Positions 37,298 through 49,300 of a DNA stretch of 64,000 bases are shown one piece after another. Each line of letters starts with the position of its first letter. Positions within the stretch are counted from its first letter, which is position 1. Both the position numbers and the translations under genes were made by a program. The notes beneath the pieces were generated by a model. The model did no database searches. It saw only the letters and a list, made by a program, of their open reading frames with translations, and was not told the DNA's origin. This DNA comes from Malurus cyaneus samueli. Lineage: Eukaryota; Chordata; Aves; Passeriformes; Maluridae. The stretch is taken from the NCBI GenBank assembly GCA_009741485.1, contig CM019217.1:48315541-48379540 (forward strand), read 5' to 3'.

Positions 37298-38053
37298 TAG
37301 GTTAATTGATAGCATGTAGTTTTATTATCTTGCACTGGAAAGAAACAGAGCAGGAGGGTGAGGAGATGTAAGGAGAAAAATGGAGACATCTAAAATCAAG
37401 AACAGTAAGGAGAACTGTCCCTTGCTGTGGTTCTCGGACAGCTGGAGGAGATAAGTTGTTTTGAAAAGGACTTTTTCCATCATATTGAGAGAGACTGTTA
37501 GAGAAGTAAAGCGACCTTGCTGTGAGAAAAACCCTGGCCCTTTGAGGACTGGACTGTTTTGATTATGAAGCCAAGAAATAGAGAAGAAGGTTTGCTCCCC
37601 CCACGAAGTTTTGATGTAGAAGAAGCTGTATTTGGTGTTCTGCCAGGAGGTTGTGATAATCGGACTCACGTCGCTGAAAAAAACAACATGGCTTTGAAGG
37701 ACATTTCTTTTCTTTTCTCCTGTGAGGTAAAGAAGTTCCTTTCTGCTATTAGCAGTTTTGCACTGACTGTTTCTCAGAAAAGACACATCCCACAGCTGGA
37801 GCTGTAAGAATGTTTATCCTCAACGCTTGGACAACAGCTGGGTGTTTTGATCTGTGTTAGATTTCATTCTCCTGCCCCCCTGTTGTGAGGGACAACTGGG
37901 AGGGGTGGAGATGGGGGACTTGGAAGAAGAGATGAGTCCCTGGGAAAGTGTAACAGGTGTCTTAAAATTCCATTTTATTTTTCTTCTCTTGAAAATGATC
38001 CCGATCTTGTTTTTCACCCAGTGCCGTAATACTTCTTCTTAGTAGTGTGTAGT

Positions 38054-38059
38054 AATAAA
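38054..38059 (+). terminator. LTR poly(A) signal AATAAA
   Basis: Canonical hexamer inside the solo LTR. It is followed after about 30 bases by GT-rich sequence (TGTAGCCTGTCTGACTCTTT near 38081), as expected at an R/U5 border. It fixes the element's orientation as +. Confidence 0.7.
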
Positions 38060-38244
38060 TCTATCTTGCAACTTAAGTTATGTAGCCTGTCTGACTCTTT
38101 GTGGAGTACATAGGTATCTTTCTTCCAATTATGTTTATCTCAAAGCCATAAATATTTCGTGTTAATTGGGTTTTCGCTCTCCCTTCTCCCTCTTCGGGGG
38201 GGGGGAAAGGAGGGAACGTCGTGGGCACAGTTCAAACCACGACA

Positions 38245-38249
38245 TTTAT
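38245..38249 (+). repeat. 5-bp target-site duplication, right copy (TTTAT)
   Basis: Identical to 37010-37014 and immediately after the LTR terminal CA. Before insertion the two flanks would have shared a single TTTAT. Confidence 0.85.
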
Positions 38250-41083
38250 CCTGGTAACACTGCGTGCGGAAGAGTTAATAACGTGATGATGAGTGAATCT
38301 CAAAATATCCAGAGATTTGTTCTAGTTTGGATAGCAGTAAAAAGTGCAGATGAGGATCTGAATGTACTAGATCTCTCAGACTGGGGACCCCAGTACAGAA
38401 GAATTTTGGCCACTGTGAGAATCAATTTTGAACTGAATGGAGCAGTGCCCAAGGCAGCTGAAACCAAATGGTAGCAATCAGCAGCAAAGACAGTGAGAGA
38501 AAAATGCAAAAGCTACATAAGCAATGTAGCCAGATCCATTTTTATTGAACTCTGGCATATTTTTTGCTATTGGCTCTGAAATCTCTTGGCAGGTACATCA
38601 AGATATCCAACCAGTTTGAGCAGAGATTTACTCTTCATCTCTTTGAAAATGTTTTATGGCTGCAGTTAAGGATGTTCAGCAGACACCTGTATCTTCAAAC
38701 TGAATCCAAAGCCAAATCCTGATCTATCCTACTCATACAAGTTCCACCAGAGCAGGCTGGCTCTAGACATCATGCTCCCTTCAATGTTTGAAGGCACCAA
38801 AGGAGAGTAATCTGCTGTCCAGTATGGAAATCAGATACTGGGGTAGAGATTTGTAGAGACGTTTGTCTTGTGTGTAGAGCAAAGAGAGTTGCCATAACCA
38901 GTTTGAAATACTAGAACAGTGAAGTTACAGGATGAGAGACAAGGAGCTTAACTACAGATTTCCAGATTTTTTTACATTTAAGGGATGTGTATTTTAATGA
39001 ACAATGTATTCTAAACCTTAATTATGTCTTACCTAAGCATTTTTGTTAACAAATGCCTTTATTTTTACTAGAATGCCACTTTGGCACTAAAATGGCAAAA
39101 ATTACTAAATAGTTTATACTTCTAGATGTAGTAAGACCTTAATTGTGTCAGTAGTTCATGTGGGGTTGACACCACTCTGGAGAAGGCTGTCAAGAGCCTG
39201 AAACTTCAGTGAGCGTGTTTCATGCCTAACCAGTGAGCTTTTTAACTTTTTGGCAGAGCATGGGCTTAAAAAAAGACTAAAATAGTTTTCATCTGGGATA
39301 CCTACAATGACCATCCATTGAAGAAACCCTTATTGGTGCTGTGATATTCAAGAAAATCTGTGTTTTTTAGATATGGTAGTTTCTCTATAATGAAAATTAG
39401 GACCAGAGGTTCATTAAAAATCTGATTTGCCAGTATAAATCTCTGCTGGCAAAATTCTTCAGCCTAAAAGATGTTAATCCCTGGGTGAATTAGATTTATT
39501 TGTAAGTGTCAAGTGAAATGATCAACCCCTTCTTGTTTTTATTACAGAACTGTAAAACATGCCAGATGCTGCTGATGAGGGGTGGTTTATGAGGATGCTT
39601 GTCAATGGCCCGAGGTAGCATAGAAGTGCAAGGTCAGGGAGGTCATTTTTTGAATGTGCAGTGTGATGTTTTGTGTTTCACATTTAAGGGAGACAATGTG
39701 TGAGGGTATTTTAAGTCCCCACATTTTTCTCCTGATGGTTTTGGGTTATTTTGTTTAAAAGCAAGTTTATTTGTGGGGGTGTTTTTGTTGTTGTTGGTTG
39801 TTTTGTTTTGTTTGAGACAATGAACAATAATTATTTGAAACATGTCGTTGGTCTTCTTCAACACCAACTACACACCACATGACACTGGAGGACGAATACA
39901 GGTCTAGGAAAACAGGGCAGCAGGATAACTTCTGTGTGTCTGTAATTTCAGACAATATTTCCCCTGTCATACTTTCCTAGCTGGCAGAGGCACTCAAGCT
40001 GTTGGCAGTAGTGGTTGATGCTCACTGGGAAAGAAGAGTTTGTGTCTGTGGGTTCAGATCCTTCTGATCCCACCCACTGCTTAGCAGATACTAAACATGG
40101 GATAAATGTCCTGCAAGTTTGTAAAAAAAACTGTAGAACTTGGGCTAATTTCATAAACTTCATGCAGTGCATTTGGTTTTAGTCACTTAAATCATCTGTG
40201 ATTCTTGGGGAAAACAAAAAATCGGTGACAGGTTTACAAGCTGAGCTGCAGGTTATATGATGTAATTTACTTCCATAATGGAAAGTTAACAAAAACATGA
40301 AAAATTCACATGAGGCGTGGCAAAGACTGTGATTTTCACCAGTTGTGTCAGGGAAGCTCTTGAACTCTGTGCCAGTCATTCCACATATATCCAAATTATT
40401 AATTTTATTGGAAATAGCCCTTTTTACCCATTGAGGTCTTGTTTGCATAGGAATTTTTTAATCTCTGAATTCTTCAGACTTTGAATAGGAAAGAGGGGGG
40501 AAAGAAGAAAGAGAGTATAACTTTCAAACAGTATCCCCCCAACTCCAAACTTTCTGATTTGTCAGTGTCTTAGAGTTTAAAAAATGTTTTTCTGATTGTT
40601 TTGTTATAAATATCATCCTGTAGTAGACAGATATTTTAAATGGAAAGGCATCTTTCCTTTTCTCCTTTACAGGAATCCAGTGCTAGGGTTGTGGTTTAAG
40701 GGAAACTCTTACCTTTTGCCTATGGAATTATTGGCATGACCTCCTTATAAAATGTTGGAAAGGGGTTTTATAGCTCTTCCATCAAGGGATTTTTCTGGTC
40801 CCTCCACTTTAGGGGAGGAAGTGAGGTTGCTCAGGGAACTTGATGACTGCAGTGGAGGAGCTGGTGGAGAAAGTCCTTATCCAGTTGATCTGGCACATGC
40901 ATCAGCAGTAAAGGATGCAAATGAGACATTCCAAGAAGAAATGATAAATTTGGCAGCATTCATGTGATTACTCTCAATGAAGGGAAACACTCATCAGAAA
41001 AGCAGAGAAATTTTATTTGTTCTTATGACTTACATAAAAATCTTCTAGTTCAATTAATTTAAATGCAATAAAAAAAGAGAAAT

Positions 41084-41162
41084 TTCTTATATATGTACCC
41101 TTATATTTGTACTTCTTATATATGTACCCTTTATATATACTTCTTATATATGTACCCTTTAG
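41084..41162. repeat. AT-rich minisatellite, 28-29-bp unit, about 2.8 copies
   Basis: The core TTCTTATATATGTACCCTT starts at 41084, 41113 and 41141, giving periods of 29 and 28. The spacers between cores (TATATTTGTAC and TATATATAC) vary. It is a short local tandem array. Confidence 0.9.
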
Positions 41163-42362
41163 CTATGTAAATCCAACACCTATATTTTAGTCAGTTCTTA
41201 TATTTAATTTAGTGATATTACATATAGAAAAATTAATCCATGTTATGTTAAAAAGGGGAAAATTGTTCTTTACCTCATTCTTTATGGTGTACACTGACAC
41301 AGTTTAATGAGAGTAAAGGAAGTTATCCAAGGAATTAAATTTGGGTCTACATACAAAAACCAGAGAGGCTGATCTGTGACATGAATTTCAGAGCTATGCT
41401 TTCGAACATCATTTATATGCACCTGCATGAACAAAAATTTTTATTTCCAAGTGGTTGGTTTTATGTCCACTGACTGTTCATAGTTTTTCCACTCACCTGG
41501 GTACTTCTTTTGGAAGACAGCATGAAATTTATACTGATTTCTACTAATTCTACTAAATCTTCTAATTTCATGAAGATGTTGGTTATTTCCAGAAAGCTGA
41601 TCTCTATTTCTGAAAATATGAGACAGATAACGTCACTCTTGGAGGAACCTGCATTTTTTCTTCCAGTAAAGTAAAAGATACCACATCTTGCTTCAGAAGT
41701 AGCACTTATATTTTTTTCTTTCTCTTTGTAGGTACCTGCACTATGTGTTTGTGTTTTATCAATTTGCCTCTATTGTGTGGCTGTGCTTTTCCTATATACT
41801 GTACATAGAAAATGTATCTTAATTTAAAGCTGAATATAGCAATTTCTTTTTGTCTGAGCTTTGATGTTCTCAACTTTGTGTGGGATCTGAAAAGGAGGAC
41901 AAATGTTATTTTATGAGAATCTCTGGTCTCAGGTCAGAAACCAGAATCATCTCTAGACTACAGAATTTCTCTTTAAATTCTGGCAGCTGTGTAACAATTT
42001 CAAATCACAGCATGATTCAAATCCTGGCACTGGAAATAAACAACTAACATTTTAGTAAAAATGGTCACATGGAAACTTACTGCACTTCTGATTACTTTAA
42101 ACAATCTGTATTTGCTAGAGTCAAAGGAGGTCTGAACCATGCATATCCAAATGTTGAAGCAAATTAGAAACATCATTAATTCAAAAATCTCTTGTCAGAG
42201 GGCTTTATTTTACCACATTCAACTGAACTGATGCAAATGGACATTGTGATTTCTACTGAAGTATGATCCTCATGTGAGCTGAGTTTTAAGCTGATTGTGT
42301 GTTTATCATGTGACAGTATTCCAGAACAAGTTCAGTTAGTTCATAGATAACTAAAGTTATCT

Positions 42363-42389
42363 TAGTAGTAGTAGTAGTAGTAGTAGTAG
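42363..42389. repeat. (TAG)9 trinucleotide microsatellite
   Basis: Nine perfect TAG units with no interruption. It is probably length-variable between individuals. It puts a stop codon in one + frame at every unit. Confidence 0.96.
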
Positions 42390-44804
42390 GTCAAACATAA
42401 TTTTAAAGGATTATATTCTTGTTACATGTTCAACAAGAAAAATTCTGAAATAATATAATATTGAAATATATGTATGTTCAATACCAGCTCAGTAAATTTC
42501 TGCTTTTTTTTGTATCTTGCCTTCACTAAAAGCTCACCAAAGAATAATTTGAAAACTACATTTTTGTTATCTAAAATTACTGGGCAAGGTTCTGTTAGTT
42601 TGTTATGGTCATTTTAAACCATACAAACAGGATGAACAGGACATAAAATTGCAGCATTTACTTGACACTTTTTACATTATTTTTAGGAGAGGAATATGTG
42701 CAGTTGTAGCTTTTGAAGACAAAACAAAAGTCTGATATTAAAAACTGTGTTTGTCCAGTAAACCTGTCTGCAACCTGAAGGAAAGGTAAGACTAGCCATG
42801 AGCATCTATCTTAATGGAATTTTAACAGGCTTTAGATCAAAATCCCATTATAATCATCAGCAATTTTACTTTGTCTAGTATGATCCTGAGGCCTTTATGT
42901 ACCTGGGGTTGAGGAAATAGGATTTCTGCCCCACATTATTCTTGGCCACTGCAACCCACAGTACGCTGCTGCAAAAATAAAATCTGAAGAGGAATCCCCC
43001 CAAAGTTTTGGTGAATCCATTTCATAAATCATGTACAAAGGGAAAAAAAGTCCCTTAAGCCAAAGGGAAGGGATGGGGACTGTGTGGGTTCATCTGGTCA
43101 GAGTCATGTAAAACTGTGTTTGCTCTTAATTTTACATATGCTCTATGTGTTGAAATGACATCATTCCCTGTAAAGTTAGGAACACTGTGCACACATAACC
43201 ATGAGTTTGTATGAGATGCAGTGAATATCCCATGAGAGAGGGAACATGACATAATTTAAGGTTGGAACCTGGAGTGATTTATGAAAGTCATTGTCTTACT
43301 GATTTAGATACTTTCCATATGTTGTAAAAACTCTGTTTTGTGTTGTATGTGTCAAATGTGTAGCAAATTAGTTTCAATACAACTTTCTTCCTTTAAAATG
43401 TTTTCGTTTTAAAATGTTGATGTGTCTTTTATCTCTAGTTGTGATATGCCACTATATTTTTATGGAGAGAACACTGTAAAGTAGAAGATTTTGAGGTGAC
43501 TTTGTTAAAGTTTGGTGTGGTAGACAATAAACCTGGAAGTGCTTTTGATGTTAAAACATCCTATTGCACTGGATTTATGGCTTGACTGACATGGAGCATG
43601 CCCTGTATCATGCTTGAAGCCCTGCCCTAGCATGGAAGGAAGAAAAGAATTTTTCTCTTACTAGGTGTAGCCCATTATAATTCTACCTCGTTTTATTTTG
43701 GAAATTATTTGAAGATGGATCTAATTACAATTAAATTATGTGATGGGAACATGATTTCTAAAAATACATTACTGCCTGAGGCATTAAGAGACTCAATTTA
43801 AATTTACCATAATATATAAAATACTTTTATTGCAGGGAGACTTTATTCTGGTGGTTGCTTAGTAAGTGAACGGAGATTTATTAATCAAATAAATCAACAC
43901 CATCCATGGCAACTTGCCCTAGAAGTACCTGCTGAGGAGAGAGGGATGAACAAAACATGAGGAAAAAATTATGTGGTTTTTGCTGTGCCTTTCTGCTTGC
44001 AATTTTCTAGGATTTAATCATTGTCCAGTATTATTCACCAAACAGTGTCTACAGAGTTGTTCACCTGGTTGCTTGTTCAGAAGCAATTTGTTGCAAGTAT
44101 TCAACATATACTTCAAACAAAGATTATTTGTCATTAATTTGGGGGTCAGTTTTTTTCTTTGTGCGTGATCCCTTACTCAAAAAAGTAATGACAAGTGAGG
44201 CTCTGAAGTGTTACTGTGATACAACTGAATAATGACATTAATTATTAAATCCCTTTAGCTTGGCTTTAGACCCTTCATAATGATCTCCATAAGTTTCAGT
44301 GGTATTCAGACTAAGCTTTGAAGTATTTTTTGTCAACATTGCCATTTGGCAGAGACACTTTAAAATACATTAGACACACTTTCTTTACTCCTTTTTTAGC
44401 AATCTGTTTTGGTGTCTTTGTCTGTTAGGAAAGCTTTCACTAAGGTGTCCATGGAAAGTGAATTGTAAAGGAGACACAAATCCATCTGAAACAATTGACT
44501 CAAATATCATTAGAAATTGTGAGCTTTCTTTTCTTGCAACTACAAAGCAGGGTATATGATTTTAGACCTTCTTCCACCTACCTATCTTGTAAGGCTTTAA
44601 AATATGAAATTGTGTGAAATGGCATAAACCAGACTCATCAGTATCGAGAGATCATTTTGGAATCGATTAAAACGTATTTTCAAAAACATGATACATCATC
44701 AGTGCTAAAAACCAGTGATTTGGTCCCTTGATAAAATGGATCAAAAAGAAGCATGCAGCTGGAGCAATAACTGCACTTTTTTGGTTTCTTTCTTTGCTGT
44801 GCAG

Positions 44805-45048
44805 CCATGAAGATGGGGACAGTGAGGCAGGGTGGACTGAGCCTTGAATGGCACAGTAGCAGTCCTTTGGACATTCTTTATTGTATCCTCTGCACTCTTG
44901 CTGTATCAGTCCCCCTTGCTGTACCAGTCTGGTTCTCCAGACCCCCTCGCGGTGTGAGCTTGCTGCTGGGAGGGCAGAACAAATGTGGCTGTAAAGCTTT
45001 AACATCTGCAGTAGCCATGAATGGTTTGCTGGATGAGCTCCCCAGCAG
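44805..45048 (+). other. Exon-like interval (candidate non-coding or novel exon)
   Basis: A strong acceptor (T-rich tract from about 44776 ending GCAG at 44801-44804) is followed by 244 nt of GC-raised sequence and then a good donor, CAG|GTAGGA at 45046-45054. One + frame is open throughout (ATG at 44807, stop straddling the donor, 81 codons). The product (ending AVAMNGLLDELPSR) matches no family I know, and it is not DKK2. The minus strand also has overlapping frames of 112 and 71 codons, which weakens any coding claim. Chance splice sites or an unrecognised repeat are real alternatives. Confidence 0.25.
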
Positions 45049-46080
45049 GTAGGACAGCCTGTTCTTCTGTCTGATATCTTTAACTGGAGCCACTGCTGCT
45101 CACCCCCTGAGGCTCACTGATGGATCTTTTGGGGCTTGGGAAAAGCCAGTCAGACAAATAAATATTTTCGTCAGAGCTCAAAAAGCAGGACAAACAATTT
45201 TTTCTTGAGGCAGCTGTGGAAACTGCTTCTACATGCATAAGATATAAGGCAAATTTGCTAGGCAGAATGAAATTTAACCACTGACAGGGGATTGGAACAA
45301 GGTGCATGGGATTCTTCCACTTTCAGGAGAGTATCTGAGGTGTAAACATAAGTGAGGGGTCAGAATGCTGACTCTGAGTGGGAAGCAGTCTTTAGTCAGT
45401 GCTTGTGCTCAGGCCTGTTTGCCAGACATTAAAGAGTTTTGAGCATTTCAAATAGCCAGTTCAAAATGAGCATATGGTTCCTTCTTCCATGTTTATCTGG
45501 GCACTTAAAACAATTTATCATCAGCTGCTTTCTTCTGCTTGTAGAAGCACTGGAAATCCCATTCCAGTCTGCTTATTCTCTGTACTGGCAATCAGTTCCA
45601 ATTTTCTCTCTATGGATGATATGCTTAACTAGAGAAACGGGAACCTGCATGTTGTCTTCTAAGTGGAGTCCTCCCAAGGCAAGGACTGCAACTCTTCTTG
45701 GCACTACTTTGAACTTACCTTCGGCCCAATGTTTTTGTGTTTACACTAGCCCTCTGTAACTCCTCTCTTTTTCATTGAGGCACACAAGCATTAGTTTTCC
45801 TGACTCTGTAATGAATCTTATTCAGTGGCTTCATTCAGATTCTCAGCAGAAAAAAAGTGAGAATCAAATGCATTCCCAGCATGGATAATTTCAGTTATGT
45901 CAGCTGAAGTGACTGCTAACTGATTTTTCTTGAAGGTGCTCTGCTCATTCATGAACCTGGTGGTCCTTTTTTGAATACCTTTGTTTTGACGCTTTGTTCC
46001 TGAAAGAAAAGAAAAGTAACGAGTGTTGTGCACACCCTCAGAAGGGTCCAGCTCCAGGCCCATATTCCTGCATTGAGGAG
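45049..46080. other. Intergenic, no gene recognised
   Basis: Between the exon-like interval and the CpG patch. A 106-codon + frame (45439-45759) and the start of a 142-codon minus frame that runs on into the CpG patch lie here. Neither has a recognised domain. On the minus strand a pyrimidine tract ending in CAG (complement of about 46002-46020) looks like a splice acceptor. Confidence 0.45.
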
Positions 46081-46312
46081 CAGAAGTTGCGTTTCGCCCC
46101 TGCCCGGTGCCCCTGTCCCGCTCCAGGACTCGTTGCCCGCGGCCGCAGCAGATGGCGCCCCAGCCCCTGGAATTCGCCTTTTTCCAGGCGCCGGCGGGAT
46201 TTGCACCACAGGCTCTGCCCACTCCGGGAACGTGTCCTGGTACCATCAGTGTCTTTTAATACGACTGGTTTAAAATCGGAGTGAGAGTCCACAAAACGAG
46301 AGAGTCCGGGAA
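46081..46312. promoter_or_regulatory. Short CpG-dense patch
   Basis: I count about 19 CpG dinucleotides in about 230 bp, against very few in the flanks. It includes a NotI-type GCGGCCGC at 46139-46146, a GGCGCCGGCGGG stretch near 46188 and a CTCF-like site at 46145-46158. In vertebrates such density survives only where DNA is unmethylated in the germ line or arrived recently. No TATA or recognised gene is attached. A minus-strand non-coding transcript start is possible, with a splice-acceptor-like tract about 70 bases beyond. A GC-rich retrocopy is the alternative, because an (AAT)n/A tract follows at once. Confidence 0.5.
46145..46158 (+). promoter_or_regulatory. CTCF-like core motif
   Basis: GCAGCAGATGGCGC matches 13 of 14 positions of the CTCF core CCASYAGRKGGCRS; only the first base differs. 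It lies in the middle of the CpG-dense patch. The match is seen directly. Binding and insulator function are inferred. Confidence 0.45.
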
Positions 46313-46334
46313 TAAATAATAATAATAAAAAAAG
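46311..46334 (+). repeat. (AAT)n followed by A run
   Basis: AATAAATAATAATAATAA then seven A residues, directly next to the CpG-dense patch. It could be a simple repeat or the degenerate A tail of a retroposed sequence on the + strand. No target-site duplication was identified. Confidence 0.8.
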
Positions 46335-49300
46335 GTAGTCTTAGCATCAATGAAGTTAGATTGGATACAAGGACTATTATTTACTTGGAATGTCTATAAT
46401 CCAGGAAAGGATGTGATTACTATTCTTAACAGCCTATTCTTATCAGGGAGCCCTTTCCAGTATAGAGGAACTGCATACCTAACAAATACATTCAATTACA
46501 ACAACAACAAAAAAAAATTACACAGATGTGATGGAAATCTGCACAAGGAAATAACTAAATTATGGATGAGCAGTAGTAGTTGTTGCTTTCTACACAAAAA
46601 AAACCCAATGCCATTATTGAATTATGGCATGCTTTTTTTATGCTCCCTATACATTTTTTTTTCTTTCAGGAATGGTGATCAGTTGTCCTGTGCCAAGCAG
46701 AAAAGGCTTTCAGGAACACGCTGCTAACTTTTCAGTTCAGTCTACCAACAGTATGACTTCATGTTACACTGTTTATCAGAACACAAAGATTTTGGCAATG
46801 ATTTTATACTGGCTGCCTATTCTAGTGACTAAAACAGAGTTAGGCAGCTCAGATATTTAGGGCCCTAGCACATGATTTGCAGCATTAATAACACAGACCT
46901 GATAGGCTTTGGCTCTCTGTGCAGTTAATGGAGAAAGTAGATGCAACTCCCCAGGCACAGGACACTGTGCAGCATGCATGGCTATTTCACAAACATTTTT
47001 TGGGTAGTAATTTTTTGTTCTTTGAACTAACAGTCACTGCCTCCCAGTGCTTGATAATCCTCTCCCATCTCTTTAATAAAGATGTTCCCTAGTAACTGGT
47101 AGGAAGCCAGTCAATGGTAATAGAGAAGCCCTGAGGGAATAAATCAGACATCTCCATGAAAAGGGGCAAAGAGAAAAGACAATCTGTCTTTCTGGGTCTA
47201 AAAAATATAATTTGCAAGAAAAGTCAATGACAAAAGCACTGACAGGATCGTTCATCAAATGTCTGTCATGGTGCTGTCCTGGGTATTTACAAAGCCCTGT
47301 AGTCACGCACTCTGTGGACCTGGAAACAAAGGAAACTGGGCAGACTCTAAGTGCTGTAAAGGTATCAAAAATGAAGTGACTCCTCTGACATTAGCCATAA
47401 TAACAAAGAGGATTTCAGCTAAAAAATTATAGTGCATTGTAGGATTATTCTTGCAAATCAGGATACAAAATGTTGTTAGAAAGAATTATGTTTAACCAGG
47501 ATTTGTGTGAGGGTGTATTTTTTTATATGCCAAAGAGATTTTTACTATGATTTAGATGTCATTTCTGTCACAAGTGCTGGTTTCTAGTACTATAGTCAAA
47601 TCAGCAGAAAACAGAAGAAATGGGTGGTGGAAACACACTGAGTAGCAAGGGAGTTTCTACTGATCGGTGACAGAGCTGAATTCAGTCCAGAGTCTGACTT
47701 ATAGACAACCTGTCTGCAAAAATATTTCTTCTTTTTACTTGGTTCTCCTGAGAACCATTTAAGGCCATTACATGCTCATCATCATAAAGGCTGGTTTTTT
47801 GTTTGGTTTTTTTTTCCAGAAAGATACGAGATATCTGGGTATATGGTAATGTGTATATGGTATATGGTATATGGTATATGGTATATGGTATATGGTATAT
47901 GGTATATGGTCAAGCATGTTTTACAAGGTTTGCTTTGTCTGGCACTTCTGTTCCATGTATTTTAGATTGGGGACACAGAACTACCTTTTTGTATCTAACC
48001 TTTCCACACTTACCCTTAGGACACGCTCTCACCTGTGTTGTCTCTCATGACTTGGAATGGAGGCAGCCTGCTATCAAGACATTGAGCAGTGTACCCAAAG
48101 CGATACGATCTCAACCCCAATTTCCTGGCTGCATTGTTGGCAAATATATGTTAATGACCTTGCCAGTCCATTGAAAACAAATTACAACTTATCATTTTCC
48201 TTGTAGAGGAAAAGGAATTGATAACTTTTGCTTTTCCTTTTCTGTATTTTAGAGAATGAGCTTAATACCTTTTCCTGGCTTTCTATCAATGGTAGGCACC
48301 AGGCTTGATTCTCCCCAGCTTATCATTCTGCATAGATATTACCCTTTTTCCTGAGAAGCTGCAATATATTAACATGTCAGAAACAGTGGCATTTAAAATC
48401 TATTAGTCAAAAAAAATAATGGATGACTCTATTAACTTTGCTCAGAGCTCCTGTTCAAAAGCACTTCACTCAGAGCCATTATATTGAATTAATGGTGTAA
48501 ATATAATTGTAGAATATACAACCCTCAAAATTAACTCAAACAAATAAATGGTATTGTATGTGTTCTATTACTTAAAGGATACAGAATAACAAAACTCCAC
48601 CCAGACCCCCAAATTGGTGCCTGTTGTTTGTTATCAGTGCACATCATCAGTTAAGAAAAGCTTCAGCATATAGAAGAAGTGTTAGTAAATTCCAGCTTAA
48701 ACATGAAGTCTTGTCCAAGGAAAAAATAGTATTCTATGGTGTACATTTGAAATTTTGAGCCTACCACAAATCCCAGGAGCTCACATTCCCAAGACAAATG
48801 CTCTCCAGCAAATACCAAACAAAAATAATGTTTCAACAGAAGAGGTCTCTGGAGTGTAGAAAAATACCAGCTCTCTTAGGACAGTCATGCAGGAGAAAGT
48901 TAGTAAAAAGTCATCCTAAACTCCAGCTTCTTCTGTGAACTCAGCCAATAACCATCAGGCCTGGGTGGTGGCAAGAAGAACAAGATTATTTTCATTTTCT
49001 CTATGTGACAATTCCTCTGTTCTCCAGATTAAATGAAATAAATCCCTCCACTGCATCTGGTGCAATAAAATTATTCTACTATCCCCTTCTAGTCCAGATG
49101 AGGCAATCAGAAATGAACACTTTTCCCTTACAGCTGCTGCTGCTCCTTTTGATCAAAATTGCTCTGTGTTCTTAGTGACTGTAAATCTGAAAGAGGAAGT
49201 GTTTTTAGGAGACAGAATAGACGTGCATCACCCTCTTTGGTAAGCATTCAAGGCTTTCTGTACTCTGGGGATTGCAAAAAAAGCTCTCTGCATACTTCAA

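Larger units (their letters stand above)
37015..38244 (+). mobile_element. Complete solo LTR of an endogenous retrovirus (1,230 bp)
   Basis: The element starts TGTCATGGTTT and ends AAACCACGACA. These ends are inverted copies of each other over 11 bp with one mismatch, and they keep the TG...CA termini of retroviral LTRs. Identical 5-bp direct repeats (TTTAT) flank it, a length usual for ERVL-type integrases; ERV1 types usually give 4 and ERVK types 6. Inside are a Pol II promoter-like series at 37210-37297 and an AATAAA at 38054-38059 followed by GT-rich sequence. This sets U3 at about 37015-37286, an unusually long R region, and U5 at about 38080-38244. A ten-G run lies at about 38197-38206. 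No internal viral genes are present, so this is what LTR-LTR recombination leaves. The orientation follows from the poly(A) signal. Open frames within it (up to 153 codons, minus strand) are not viral genes that I recognise. Confidence 0.9.
38250..44804. other. Intergenic, no gene recognised
   Basis: No mobile element was recognised. The stretch holds a 28-29-bp minisatellite and a (TAG)9 microsatellite, listed separately. A 102-codon frame at 38166-38474 starts inside the solo LTR and runs out of it, so it is artefactual. A 71-codon frame at 40752-40967 lies in a slightly less AT-rich patch and has no recognised family. No signal suggests a structural RNA. Confidence 0.55.

Noticed and set aside
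37325..37786. 153-codon minus-strand frame
   Set aside because: It lies wholly inside the solo LTR and antisense to it; no known viral or host protein is recognised.
38166..38474. 102-codon + frame
   Set aside because: It crosses the LTR/flank junction at 38244, so it was created by the insertion.
44807..45052. DKK2 first exon
   Set aside because: The product lacks the signal peptide and N-terminal features expected of DKK2; only the exon-like borders are kept as a weak observation.
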